From Isochrysis galbana (lineage: Eukaryota; Haptophyta; Isochrysidales; Isochrysidaceae), in the NCBI GenBank assembly GCA_018136815.1, contig CM030935.1, positions 2,578,192 through 2,642,191 of the forward strand: a stretch of 64,000 nt of DNA, given 5' to 3'. Every line of letters begins with the position of its first letter. Within the stretch, counting starts at the first letter, position 1. Positions 21,011 to 30,743 of this stretch are shown here, piece by piece. The notes below the pieces were generated by a model. It searched no databases and had not been told where the DNA came from. It was given only the letters and a program-made list of their open reading frames with translations. A program made the translations under genes and the position numbers.

Positions 21011-22012
21011 TCAGCTGTCCTGGCGCGTCACCGGTTGAGTATGAAGGAACTGTGCTAGCACATCCCTCACCGAAAGTATGGCAAGCAACGCTGGCGCTGC
21101 CGGGGGCTCGTCGGATTCTCCAAGTTCGAAGCTAGCATCAATCTCCTCTTCTTGCATAACGGGAAGGTGACGTATGCGCATCTCTGACATGAGGGCAAGG
21201 CACTGGATGGCTGGCGTGCTAACGCTTGCACTCACAAGGCCTGAGGCAGCAGTGCAGCAGCGAGATAAGTCGACGCGGCGCGGGTCAATTGTCTGGTTGA
21301 GGGCGGCGGCTGAACCAAGGAGCCGCATGTAGTCTCTCTCGGTGAAAATGCCGCAGGCCCGCCGGGAGGTGTCAACTGAAGGCCCGCCTGAGGGCACCAG
21401 AACCGAGCCAGCCCCCCATTGGCGCATCAGCTGCACCGCATCCGCCACTGAGGAGGAGGGCGGTGCCTCAATGCAAGACGGACGTGCGAGGCTCCCTAGA
21501 TTGATCGTGCGTGATCGAGCTCTGCAAAGCTCGACAGCAGTTACCTCTACCGCGGGAGCGGCCCTGTGTGAAGTGCTCGTCCAGTCCTGGACGATTGCAT
21601 GAGCGATATCACGCATGGAGAGCATGCCAACGGCTTGTCCATCGCGCACAACTGGCATGTGTCTGAAGCCGCCCGTCTGCATCCTCTCGAGGACAAAATC
21701 GAGAGAGTCTTCGACGTGCGCGTGTATCATCTCGTCGCGGCTGGTCATAACCTGGTTGACAAGCACGGAGGCGACGGGCATGTCGAAGTCGATCTTCTCA
21801 AGCACATCACGCTCCGTCAGGATGCCCACGTGCTCGGCATCCGCAGCTGGCCCCGCGACGAGGAGCGCACCGACTCGCTCTGAGTGCATGAGAGCGAGGG
21901 CTGCACCCACGTCGAGCGCGGGCGACACGCGCAGCACCGGAGAGCTCGCCCGCGCGAGGGCGCGCGCGCCGAGGGCCGAGACGCCTAGCGAGCGCAGCAT
22001 GCCCGCCCGCAC
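21011..22012 (-). CDS. Four-CBS-domain protein, probably organellar
   Basis: 333 residues in one exon. Two Bateman modules are visible: CBS1 about 28-75 (GILTERDVLEKI), CBS2 about 85-143 (HMPVVRDGQAVGMLSMRDI), CBS3 about 180-233 (GIFTERDYMRLL) and CBS4 about 255-325 (RHLPVM, LAILSVRDVL). CBS pairs bind adenine nucleotides such as AMP, ATP or SAM and usually act as energy sensors or regulators. No enzymatic or transport domain is attached. The first about 25 residues are Arg/Ala/Ser-rich without acids (MRAGMLRSLGVSALGARALA), typical of a mitochondrial presequence. Stand-alone CBS proteins of this size are known in plants and algae; the partner is unknown. Confidence 0.85.
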   Translation of the reverse strand: MRAGMLRSLGVSALGARALARASSPVLRVSPALDVGAALALMHSERVGALLVAGPAADAEHVGILTERDVLEKIDFDMPVASVLVNQVMTSRDEMIHAHVEDSLDFVLERMQTGGFRHMPVVRDGQAVGMLSMRDIAHAIVQDWTSTSHRAAPAVEVTAVELCRARSRTINLGSLARPSCIEAPPSSSVADAVQLMRQWGAGSVLVPSGGPSVDTSRRACGIFTERDYMRLLGSAAALNQTIDPRRVDLSRCCTAASGLVSASVSTPAIQCLALMSEMRIRHLPVMQEEEIDASFELGESDEPPAAPALLAILSVRDVLAQFLHTQPVTRQDS

Positions 22013-22284
22013 GGCCGAGACCTGAGAGGACCGACCCTGACGTCTGAAACTCTTGTAGAGTAGTACTCCTACATAGATGAGGAGCTAGTCGCTGAAAGGC
22101 TCGACGTTGAGAATTCTAGTCTGGTAGGAGCCACATCTTTACCCCGGACGAGCTGTCTGAATGATTTTGTAGTAGAGTGCAGCTCTTAGTCCAGTGGGGA
22201 TTTAATTGCATCCTCACGTGTGTCTCGATCCCTCGCCGTCGCTAGACTCATGCTACAGCTCCTCACGTAGGAGTGTACGCGCTG

Positions 22285-22645
22285 TACTAAAGTGTCGTTC
22301 CGTCAATCATGGATCATGGGACATCAATCGAATGGAGCCATCAAATGTCCATAGTAATTTATACAACAATAATCACATGATGGCTACGGCGTGCGCTTTC
22401 GGGTTGGCTAATTTTGGCATTCCCTGATAATTACACCACGGAGCGCGCGTACCAAAGCTGATCATGATACCCAGGGTATAAACATGCAGTATAAGAGAGA
22501 TATCTTCACGAGGCACGTGTGATGAGTTGCAATCAGCAATCACTTGCAATCACCTATGTGCACGCCGTGCATGCGCACGGCGCGATGTGCATCGGTTCCC
22601 CCGCGGGGACGCCGTGCGTGCGCATGCGGACTTTTTTCTCTCCGC
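22285..22645 (+). repeat. Repeat F, copy 1
   Basis: GTCGTTCCGTCAA, ATGGGACAT, GAGC/GCCATC and AATGTCCATAG form a block also found at 58706-58790 and, reversed, at 36060-36142. In this copy and at 58706, a second block follows some 200 bp later: ACGGCGCGATGTGCATCGG, CCCCGCGGGG and GCCGTGCGTGCGCAT. Two ordered shared blocks mean a common element, probably one end of a DNA transposon. The other end is not identified. Confidence 0.55.
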
Positions 22646-23037
22646 TCGATCACGCGCTGGTCGATCGCGCGCAGATGCAACGCCATCGTACCTGTGGTTT
22701 ATGGCGCCATGCCAACGCCCACCGCCGCGACAATCTTCGTATTGCCGGTCGCGATATCGCTCATCGCGATCTCATCGCGATACTGCCCATCACGATACTG
22801 CCCGTCGCGATACTGCCCGTCGCGATAGCGCCCATCGACATACGACCTGTCACCGTACGGCCCGCCGACATGATCCGCACTCAGGAAGTGGAAATCGCGC
22901 TACGCCGGGGGGAGCAAGCCGAGAATGATCGGGCAAAGCGGGCAAGGGCGCGTGCGGCTCGGCTGGCTGCGCGTGAGGAGCGACGCGGCAGCCGCGAGCA
23001 AGGATCGGAGAAGCGCCGGCGCTCCGCACGCTCTTAG
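22519..23037 (+). CDS. Weak hypothetical frame, 172 aa
   Basis: The middle encodes a run of related segments (ITILPVAILPVAIAPIDIRP) from a short tandem repeat, followed by a charged Arg/Ala/Glu helix that ends in Arg/Ser. The first part overlaps repeat F. No domain is recognised. It may be part of the transposon marked by repeat F or may be non-coding. Confidence 0.2.
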   Translation: MMSCNQQSLAITYVHAVHAHGAMCIGSPAGTPCVRMRTFFSPLDHALVDRAQMQRHRTCGLWRHANAHRRDNLRIAGRDIAHRDLIAILPITILPVAILPVAIAPIDIRPVTVRPADMIRTQEVEIALRRGEQAENDRAKRARARAARLAAREERRGSREQGSEKRRRSARS

Positions 23038-23066
23038 TGCCCTAGCGCGTTCGCTTTCGTGGTGGT

Positions 23067-23603
23067 GTGCGGCGGGCGCCGTATGATCCTTCGCGTGGAG
23101 TGTTGTCGTTGAGTTCAGACGCCCCGAGCGCGCGGCAGGGTGGCACTGGGTCGGATGATGACTCTGATGCGGCTGACGGCGACAGTGCGAGTCCCGTGCG
23201 TGCGCGTAGGCGGCTGGTGCAATTGTCCGGATCTTTCACTCTTAGGGACATGTGGGGAGAGAAGCAAAAGAGGCAGCAAGAGGCAGCAAAGGTAGAGGAT
23301 GCAGCTCAAAGAAAGAAGGCCGCGCGGCTGGAGAAGCGCGCCGAAGATGAGGAGCGGTCTCGTGTTCGGCGTGACGCCTTCGTAGCGTGCAAGGATGTGT
23401 GCATGTGTGCGATTGTTCCGTGTCCGTGGGAGGGGTTCATGTTATGTGACAACTGTGGGAACTTGAAGAAAGGGTGGTGCAAGAAGAGAGAGTGTGTGAA
23501 GTGGCGCAAGAGTCCCGTTTCAGTGGCTAGTGCCCTCGTTGTGGGCCTTGAGAGTGGTGTTTGTGCCTCCGGCGCCGCCTCCGACGTTGGGGCCTGTCCA
23601 TGA
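23067..23603 (+). CDS. Hypothetical Cys-rich protein, 178 aa
   Basis: The N-terminal 60 residues are acidic and Ser/Asp-rich. Residues about 75-105 form a highly charged Lys/Glu/Arg helix. Residues about 110-145 hold cysteines spaced like a zinc-binding module (CKDVCMCAIVPC, LCDNCG, WCKKREC). A nucleic-acid-binding role is possible but not shown. It lies in the same orientation as, and 30 bp after, the weak frame at 22519-23037, and repeat F is just upstream, so it may be part of a transposon. Confidence 0.4.
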   Translation: MRRAPYDPSRGVLSLSSDAPSARQGGTGSDDDSDAADGDSASPVRARRRLVQLSGSFTLRDMWGEKQKRQQEAAKVEDAAQRKKAARLEKRAEDEERSRVRRDAFVACKDVCMCAIVPCPWEGFMLCDNCGNLKKGWCKKRECVKWRKSPVSVASALVVGLESGVCASGAASDVGACP

Positions 23604-23783
23604 GGCTCCTGGTTCCGTGCGCGTGCGTATGTAAAATGTCATTGTGAGTCACCATGTGCATCAATCAGAAAAAAAGCACATGTCGGCGCACAGCATGCCT
23701 AGGGGCATCTTTTATCCAGTGGCAGCCACCTCTAGTTGTCAACGGGCCGATTTTCATTTTCACCCATGGAAATGGGGCATGCC

Positions 23784-24643
23784 AACCTCATTTTTATAAG
23801 TAGGAGGCCAATGGGGGCCTCGCGCCCCCCTCTCTCCATCGCAGACACCCCCTGGGTGGGCCTGCACAACCAACCTCAGCCCCTGCCTGCTGGCAGGGGC
23901 TGAGCTGACACCAATCTGGCCCAGGCCTTCGCCGAGCGCGCGCCGCGCGCCGCACGCACTCGCCTGCACTGGCCCTCGCTCGTACTGACCCCCCCCTCAC
24001 CACTGAGCCACAGACCACCGAGGCCGCCAGGAGGGCACCCAGGGCCAGCGAGGCGAGCGAGGGAGAGGCAGGAGAGGCCAGGGGCACTGCCCCAGCCTCC
24101 ACTGCCCCCTGAGCTGCCCTGGCTGGCCCTCTGGGGGGCCCCGAGGGGCCCCCCAGAAGGGGGCCATGGCGCGCGACATGCAGCACACGCCCGTAGGAGA
24201 ACGAAGAGAACGACGGGAAAAGAACGACAAAAAAAAGGCACGATCCAGCTCGAGAATAGGTAAGAGAACCGCCTGTTTACGGTATATCAACGGGAGGACA
24301 CCCCGCGCGGCAAGCGAACACCGCGAAAGTGCGGCAGCGGACGAAGAAAGGCCGAAGGGCGGGGGCCGAGACCCCCCGGGGACAATATAAGATAGTTCAG
24401 AAGGCGTTTTACGTTTGTCTGCCACAGGAACACCCAGCAACAGGTCTGCCCCAGCCCGCCCCTTGCGCTTGGCCTGTCGTAGTGCACGCGGCCCCCCCCC
24501 CGATACCAAAGACAAAGGAATGAAGGGGGTAGTGTAAAGGGAGTGAGTGTTCTGGGGTATAGGCGATGGCGTGAGTCGGTACCGTGAGTGCGTGGTCTTT
24601 ATAGCTAGCGGTAGTAGCCTGAATCTTCAGATGTTTTTTTTTA
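23784..24643 (+). mobile_element. Element B copy (B2) with 15-bp duplication
   Basis: GAAATGGGGCATGCC occurs at 23769-23783 and 24644-24658, immediately outside an 860-bp unit. The unit begins with an AT stretch, ATAAGTAGG, CCAATGGGGGCCTCGC and CTCTCTCCATCGC. Its middle is GC-rich and shared with 41620-42060. It then carries module C near 24354-24405 and ends with GAATCTTCAGATG and a T-run. That tail is the same as in the elements at 47179 and 55606. No conserved frame is present. The layout fits a non-autonomous non-LTR retroelement. Confidence 0.88.
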
Positions 24644-24739
24644 GAAATGGGGCATGCCCATGAAGCGGCAGCCTCTAGTTCAAAACCAAAGCCAAAGCTA
24701 TTCATCTACATCTACTTATGGCCAGCCCATCGCTCTGAC

Positions 24740-24875
24740 CAACCGGAGCCACCTGATGGCGGTGGGGGGGAGGGCCGGGAGAGTGGGGGTGTAGAAAATT
24801 TTTGCTGCGTTGAAGTAGTGAGTCCACGGCCGCGTGTGCGGTGTGAATATTAAAAGGTTTAATTTAAGTTAGTAC
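24740..24875 (+). repeat. Module D copy
   Basis: TGATGGCGGTGGGGGGG, GAGTGGGGGTGTAGAAA, then GTCCACGGCCGCGTGTGCGG and ATATTAAAAGG match the D tails at 20740-20850, 36320-36430 (reverse) and 62938-63028 (reverse). It seems 5'-truncated. Confidence 0.65.
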
Positions 24876-25049
24876 TTTCGACTATCGTCTTGCCCATCCC
24901 CCTTGAGCTAGCCATCTTCAAGCAAAGCAAGACCTCCCACTTCCCCACGCTCATGACCGAATGAACACTACAGTGCACATTTGCCAACAGACTAGAGCGC
25001 TCGCTCCCCGTGGAGAGTCGGCTTGTGCGAACTCTGACAGTACATCTGC

Positions 25050-26180
25050 CTACAACTCCGCCACCTCAGCGTTGTACCACGGAGTGTCAGCATCGCCGAG
25101 AATGAACAAGAGGTGGGACCCCTCGAGCCATCCCGCATCCAAGACGTACAGCCGGGCAAGTTCAGCTAGCGCGAGGAGTGCGACTAGCATGACGCCGCGG
25201 CTGATGATCCATGAGGCGAACAGCCAGCTGGCATCGCGAGCGTTCCCTTGGACTGCATGACTAGCAGCCGAATCCATTGGTTGCACATTTAAAGGCGAAG
25301 AATAAGGAGTGGGCTCTGGTTGCGGCTCTTTCTCGGGCGTGCTGGAAGTGACTGCTGGTTGTACAGCCTGCGCCTGCTCACGCTGTGCGGCAAGAGCTTG
25401 CGTTTGATAGTCATGCAGCACATCCATTCGCTTGCGGATTGAGTCCAGCCCATCTTCTCCCTTGAGTGAGTCCATTTGTGAGCGAAGCTCCGTGAGCTGC
25501 TCTGTGATACTCTTTGTTGCTTCAGCCAGATCGTGGGCAAGCGCTCCTGTAGCGGCGGCGGCTCCAAATGGTAGGAGATCACCATCCTCTTCATCGCTGT
25601 AGTGTGAAAAGCCCATCGCATTCTCATTCGCAGCAGAGAAGACGTCACCTGTCCGCGTTGGTGGTGGGCGGCTCACAGCTGGCGACGCACTGTAGATGGA
25701 TGAACACGAGCGAAATGTCGACGCCGCAGATACAGCATTCGCCATGGTCAGAGATCGGCGAGTGGGCGTCACTGAACGCCGGGTGGGCGTAGCGCATCTG
25801 CAGGTGGGCGTTACAGACCGACGTGTGGGGGTGCCCCAAACAGGAGTGCCAACGGACGAGGTCATGCTCGGCGTATCGATGCACGTCTGCTCGGTACGAG
25901 CGTACGCTCCCTCTTCAAGGCCAGGTACTACCTCTGTCAGATACCGGCGGATAAGACGGCTGAGTCGCTCCTGCTTTGCCGTACCAAGTTGGTGCTTGTG
26001 TGCAAAGGCGGCCGCGAGAAGGTCGGGGTCATCCACGGCCGCTCCGTGCAGCCCGATCCGATCCGTCTTGCCCTCGGCAAGCGCGACCTCGAGGTAGATG
26101 AGCGGCGGGGCTAAGAGGTCGACCTTTTGCGCGGCAGGCGGCGTCGCGCACCTCTCGGCTGTCTGGGGCGCTGCCCACAT
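25050..26180 (-). CDS. Hypothetical coiled-coil protein with C-terminal membrane segment
   Basis: 376 residues, no intron needed. The first about 85 residues form a compact region (LIYLEVALAEGKTDRIGLHG, then DDPDLLAAAFAHKHQLG). The pattern of a short beta stretch, an acidic DDP and an aromatic helix recurs in uncharacterised protist proteins and may be a small ubiquitin-like fold; this is from memory and weak. Next comes a TPTRRSVTP tandem segment, then a likely coiled coil about residues 205-260. One hydrophobic segment (about 318-345) lies near the end, leaving a short acidic tail. This suggests a tail-anchored membrane protein. Function unknown. Confidence 0.6.
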   Translation of the reverse strand: MWAAPQTAERCATPPAAQKVDLLAPPLIYLEVALAEGKTDRIGLHGAAVDDPDLLAAAFAHKHQLGTAKQERLSRLIRRYLTEVVPGLEEGAYARTEQTCIDTPSMTSSVGTPVWGTPTRRSVTPTCRCATPTRRSVTPTRRSLTMANAVSAASTFRSCSSIYSASPAVSRPPPTRTGDVFSAANENAMGFSHYSDEEDGDLLPFGAAAATGALAHDLAEATKSITEQLTELRSQMDSLKGEDGLDSIRKRMDVLHDYQTQALAAQREQAQAVQPAVTSSTPEKEPQPEPTPYSSPLNVQPMDSAASHAVQGNARDASWLFASWIISRGVMLVALLALAELARLYVLDAGWLEGSHLLFILGDADTPWYNAEVAEL

Positions 26181-27069
26181 CCTCGTCGCGAGAGGGGCTC
26201 GCGACTTGCGAGATGATGGAGAGGAGGGGGCGCGCCGGCCGCCGCCGGAGGCGAAAAAACGATTTGCAGGACTCTACTAGATAAAAGGAATGAACGCCGC
26301 CGTCCGCTGCTTGTCGCCCCTTGTTCATGTTTCCGTGTGTGCACTTTTCTATGGGTCTTCCGTCTCTAGGCCGGCTGCACTCCAACTGAAGCCTGGCGGG
26401 GCCTAGAGTAATTATGTTGTGCTAGGGCCATAAGCCAAGCTCCACCCTTAGAAACAAGGGGGCGAAAGGGGATGGTGGCGGGTAGGCTTTAGCGCATAGT
26501 AGTGTGTGTGTGTGTTGGGCCGAGGCGAGCGGCGCGCGGCGGCGCGCGGTGGCGAGCAAAGAGAGCGAAGCGACGCTCCCCTTCCCCTTCCCCCGCGGGG
26601 GGCGAAGTTAGGGGTCAGTAGAAATTATATACCTAAAAAGCCGGGAGGGGCGTGACAAAAAAAGGGAACCTCGAGTTGCACCCTCTTGTGGCCCTATGCG
26701 CTGCCAGTTTATGTTGGATTGCGTTAGCGGGGTGTAGATTCGATCTATGCGTGTGTGTATGGTCCTTGAGAGCCTCGTGAAACCGCTGCACGTGAAGCCG
26801 TTTACCAGCCGGTGCGCGTCGATGTATCCCATCGAGTTTATCGCTGCCCTCCATCTGGGGCCGTGCGTATTACCGTAGGTGTAATTGTCGTCTTTGCTTT
26901 TGGTGTCTATATCTACGTCTTCGACGCAGTTGAAGTCCCCCCCATTAAGGAGTCTTGGTCTTGACCCAACTGGCTATCTCTCAATCTGTCGATTTGCGCC
27001 GCTCTTTCTGCTGGCGAGGCGCTTAGGTATATTGATGCTATTTCTATTTCTTTTGTATATATGTCCCCC
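26181..27069. other. Intergenic, nothing recognised
   Basis: Presumed promoter side of the hypothetical coiled-coil gene. A short TG run lies near 26501. The rest is mixed GC- and AT-rich DNA with short frames only. Confidence 0.4.
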
Positions 27070-27410
27070 TGGGCGCGCCGGAGGCCCTTAAACCATTTTG
27101 GTCAAGACTAGCGGATAAGATCGACGGAAGAGTCGCCAAACTAGCACCGGCTACAAACTACATGACGACTTTCGGACGAACGTCAGTGGCAAACTTCATG
27201 ATATACGGGATGCCCAGATACTGGTTGCAAACATTGGCCGCCCCTAAGTGGTTTCACTCACGGGTACAAAGAGCGGTAGATGCCGTCCTCTGGAATAGCC
27301 CATACACAAATAAACAAAATAAATGGATAAAACACCCATGCTACGTCACATCGCACGAGAAAAGAGAAAAGCGCGATTAGGACGCTGGGGTTGGGGCTCC
27401 TGGATTGGTC
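27070..27410 (+). pseudogene. LINE reverse transcriptase fragment, copy 1
   Basis: The conceptual product runs from EALKPFWSRLADKIDGRVAK through MTTFGRTSVANFMIYGMPRY and AVLWNSPYTNKQNKWIKHP. It matches the copy at 52315-52640 residue by residue with conservative changes. This is the region after the catalytic YADD box of L1-type non-LTR reverse transcriptases, where plant and algal LINEs have a similar Gly-Arg-x-x-x-x-Asn motif. A stop and frame change occur at about 27378. The catalytic region is missing. Confidence 0.85.
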
Positions 27411-27625
27411 GGCGGTTCTGCGTTGTGAGCTGTCCAACTGCATTTGGGGCCGTGTGTCGGGTCGTGGCCCGCGGGTACCTGGGCTGGCGTGGCTCCGGCT
27501 GGAGGTCGCTGCGGCTGCAGGGCGTCAGTCATGGCTTGGTCAGCCAGCGCGGCGGGGGGGGCGGAGAGAGAGGAGGGGAGCGGGGCGCGCTCCATGACCC
27601 TATCGTTATAACGATAGTTGTCGGT
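27411..27625 (+). repeat. Module H with perfect terminal palindrome
   Basis: GCGGGTACCTGG, a GTCAGTCATGGCTTGGTCAG region and GCGCGCTCCATGACC lead to CTATCGTTATAACGATAG (27602-27619), a perfect 18-bp palindrome. The same module at 53485-53712 ends in CTATCGTTTTAACGATAG. In both places it lies downstream of the LINE reverse transcriptase fragment, so it may be part of the same element. Confidence 0.6.
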
Positions 27626-28087
27626 CACCGCACCTACGAGGAGATCCGCAGCCCAGCCCTCAAGTTCTGCGAACACATGGAGGAGGGCATGAGCGGCGCC
27701 ATCCTGGCGATGCTGCTCGTCACAGCCTCCGGCATGGGCCGTGGATGTGGAGACTTCCGCGTGGATCTGGCCAAGGAACGCTACCCGTCGATGTGGGCAC
27801 TCATCGAGCCATACATGGGCCGTTGGTGCAAGGCAAAGCTCATGCTCGTCGGCGACTACTCCGACGAGTACGACAGGATCCCAAAGACCAAATACATTGG
27901 AGACGAGGCCGCCGTCGCGTACCTCTGCATGGAATACATCACGGCGGTCGCGTACGCTGAAACGAGTCCCATGGTGCAAGTGCGCCGAGCAGCTGGCAAA
28001 CTCTACATGGAGAACAAGAAGGCCGTCCTCGCACGCATCACGGACCTCGCCACCCAAGATCAGCCAAGCGACATCGTCGCCTGCTAG
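27602..28087 (+). CDS. Hypothetical coding fragment, about 160 aa
   Basis: The frame after module H (from VGHRTYEEIRSPALKFCEHM to TDLATQDQPSDIVAC and a stop) has the composition of a folded soluble protein with several likely helices. The frame is open further upstream, but that part is repeat-derived, so the true start is unknown; methionines at about 27677 and 27689 are candidates. No family is recognised. The peptide SMWALIEP recurs at the extreme right end of the window (63970-63992), which suggests a repeated gene or element. Confidence 0.45.
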   Translation: MVITIVVGHRTYEEIRSPALKFCEHMEEGMSGAILAMLLVTASGMGRGCGDFRVDLAKERYPSMWALIEPYMGRWCKAKLMLVGDYSDEYDRIPKTKYIGDEAAVAYLCMEYITAVAYAETSPMVQVRRAAGKLYMENKKAVLARITDLATQDQPSDIVAC

Positions 28088-28284
28088 GACATCGACAATA
28101 GGATCGAGGATGAGGGGTGTGAGAAAAAGACGAAAAAGATGAAAACTCAGCCTGCGTAGCTGGGGGTTACCGTGTGTATGTGTGTGGGGGGGGAAGTTGC
28201 TATGCGCACGCGCCGCGTCCTTGTATGTGTCGTGATTAGCTTTTGTACTCATCTTCGTAATAAACTGGAGGAATTGTTATTCCT

Positions 28285-28372
28285 ACCTAAAAAGAAAACA
28301 AGCGTTCTGAGCAAAAAAAAATTATCACCTGGCTGTCTTTTGACGGAACGCGACTTCCATGGGACTAGGGGG
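28285..28372 (+). repeat. Repeat G, copy 1
   Basis: AAAAAGAAAACAA, ACCTGGC, then CTTTTGACGGAACGCGACTT recurs at 60455-60510 in the same orientation, and the last part is found reversed at 35527-35560. The class is unknown. The GACGGAACG core resembles the first block of repeat F in reverse. Confidence 0.55.
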
Positions 28373-28776
28373 CAGCCTGCGGCGGGGGGGCCTGAGGAGG
28401 GGGGAGGGGAGAGTCGCGCCGGCGCGCTCCATCGCAACCAAATATAAAGTTAGTTGAGGAGAGTAATATTAGATTACTGTGTATTTGCGCCGCAGGTTCT
28501 CTTTTCTCTATTACTCGATCGAAAGCCAATGTCAAAATGTTATCCCCCATCACCATCACCGCGGCCGCCCATTCAGCTTTCAACTTCCTCAACTGACCGT
28601 GAGCATCCTCAGCGTTGACACGTCGACACCGCCCTGTTGACTTTGACCCGGACGCCCTTCATCACCCCCGTCACGTATACTACGTGCATTTATGGAAATC
28701 AGGAGGACTTGGGCGATAGCACACAAAACTCCTGCGTCAAGCCTCACACAAGCCACCCAACACCAGAAGTCATTTC

Positions 28777-30195
28777 TCACACCATCTCCTTGGGATTCAC
28801 CTCTCGCACTTGTATGGGAGGCGGGAGCAGGCGATTAACACCAGCCAGACGCGATGGTGGCGGCCGAGCCGGTGCGTGATGTTCGCCCTGGCTGGCCCGT
28901 CGAAGGTGCATCTGATCTCGTATATTGGGCGATGACGAGCGGCGGTCACGCTTGATTGGGTGAGTAACATCCCGAAACCTACGATACAATGACGGGTCGA
29001 AAGAGAGCGAGCGCGAACGCGCTTTGAGCCCACGCATCTTCTCGTTGAGCATTCCCAGTCCAAGCGCATCACGAGGCATCCCACGTAAGGCGAGGGCTCT
29101 TCGCCTATGGAAGACCCTCTGTTCCTCGGCATCTTCAGATTGCAGTACCGGAGTCGTCGCGCCCTTCACGCAGATGGGCGACTCTGGCGTCTGGGGTACC
29201 GAGCTGCTCACGGCAAGTGCGTCAGCCTGCGCCTTGTCGTCGGTGTCGGCGGGTTTTGCAGAAAGGAGCGCTAAGCCGCACGTCGCAAGCGCGACTCCGA
29301 CACCAAAGCAGGCCATGTGGTCGTACGTCATTGCGCCAAACTCATTGAAGAATATCCCGCCAGAGATGGTGGTCAACACAATCAGCAGTGCCTGGTAGCA
29401 GGGAATGGCATAGCTGACCGAGGCACCTGTCAGCGCAGTATCGAGCAGATATAGCTGCAGTGGTGCGGTGAAGCACAGCCCGCTGAGCGCAGCAAATGGT
29501 GCGGGTGACCGCAATGGTGACTTCTCAGAAGAGAAGTCTCCATGAGCTCCATGCAAAGCGACTGCCACCACCTTGACGAACAATTGTGAGAGCGCGCCAC
29601 AGACGGCGGCAGAATACGCGGACAGCGCAGTGCCTAGGTGCGTCGTGGCGCTCGCGGGGCGAATGGCCAGCATGAAGCACCACAGGATGACGGTGAGGAG
29701 TGAGGTTCCAGCAAAGGTAGCGAACACAGGCTGGGAAAAGGCGGTTAGAGCATCCTCAGTCTCTGTCGAGCCGCCATCGACAGGCTCCCCAATCTCAGCA
29801 TCATGCTCGGCGCCCGGGCCAAATATACTGACCAAAGTGACGCCCAGTATGATGAGCACCGCGCCGGCCACATCAGAGGAGGAGAGAGCTTCGGGCGCGG
29901 CGAAGACACCGGATGAGGCGATCAGCAGTGTGAAGACGATGGTCATACCAGCGAAGGGCGCTACAGTGGCAAGGGGGAGGATGCCTAGCACGTAGACATC
30001 GAAGACGGTGGTGAGAATTCCAAGGAAGCAGAAGCCGATCAGCCAGCGCCAGCGTAGGAAGAAGGGACGCTGTCCCTCGTGGACGGTCGACTCCTTCATG
30101 AGCAGCAGCCCGGTCGCTGCACAGAAGCAGCCAAGGCAGATGAGCGCAACACCCTGGACGAACTCGTCGCGCTTGAGCGCGCCACCCGATCCCAT
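28777..30195 (-). CDS. NIPA/DMT-like multi-pass membrane transporter
   Basis: I chose the ATG at 30195 (MGSGGALKRDEF), giving 472 residues; the frame extends upstream to 30516, but those 107 residues are low-complexity. About nine hydrophobic segments follow in the order typical of the drug/metabolite transporter superfamily: FVQGVALICLGCFCAATGLL, WLIGFCFLGILTTVFDVYVL, a PLATVAPFAGM segment that resembles the NIPA signature near TM3, and a last pair ending MACFGVGVALATCGLALLSA. NIPA proteins move magnesium and related cations. The C-terminal about 150 residues are hydrophilic, Arg/Ser-rich and probably cytosolic. Assignment to NIPA rather than another DMT family is tentative. Confidence 0.65.
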   Translation of the reverse strand: MGSGGALKRDEFVQGVALICLGCFCAATGLLLMKESTVHEGQRPFFLRWRWLIGFCFLGILTTVFDVYVLGILPLATVAPFAGMTIVFTLLIASSGVFAAPEALSSSDVAGAVLIILGVTLVSIFGPGAEHDAEIGEPVDGGSTETEDALTAFSQPVFATFAGTSLLTVILWCFMLAIRPASATTHLGTALSAYSAAVCGALSQLFVKVVAVALHGAHGDFSSEKSPLRSPAPFAALSGLCFTAPLQLYLLDTALTGASVSYAIPCYQALLIVLTTISGGIFFNEFGAMTYDHMACFGVGVALATCGLALLSAKPADTDDKAQADALAVSSSVPQTPESPICVKGATTPVLQSEDAEEQRVFHRRRALALRGMPRDALGLGMLNEKMRGLKARSRSLSFDPSLYRRFRDVTHPIKRDRRSSSPNIRDQMHLRRASQGEHHAPARPPPSRLAGVNRLLPPPIQVREVNPKEMV

Positions 30196-30743
30196 CCGGC
30201 CGCTCGCGCCCCGCCAGTAGCTGCCGGCGGCAGCACACGGCCAGGCGGCTTCCCCCTCCCTCCCTTCCACCCCCTCCCTCTCCCCCTTCCCCCCAGAAGC
30301 CCCAAAGCAAGGTTGTCTTCGCCTGCTGACGGCGGTTTTCGGGTGGGGGCCTCGCCCCCCTTTCGGTATTTCATCGATCATTGAAGTGTGCGCGGACCTT
30401 CTTCCTCTCTCATCCCTCGCTGGTAAAAAATAGTTGAACACTGTCAAAACCCCTGAAAGTTTTCCTCGCGCCGAAGCGCAACCACGAAATGCGCGACGGC
30501 GCGCGAGAATGAACACCCGTCAACTACTAAAAAAGTGAACGTGCGTAATTTTATTTACCACCTACTTGTAAGTGAAGAGCCCCTGGTAACTTTAATCTCC
30601 CCCTCCCCCGCCCCCTGTCCTTCTCTCCTCTTTTCTCTAGAGTAGAGTACTCCCTAGACTACTAACTCTTCTTTCCGTTTCCGATTGATTTGGGAGAAGT
30701 GGGAGAAGGAAGGAGAAAGAAGCGAGGAGAGCTAGCGGCACCC

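Noticed and set aside
27377-28252. 291-residue minus-strand frame
   Set aside because: Antisense to the plus-strand fragment, which has the better composition, and it runs through module H.
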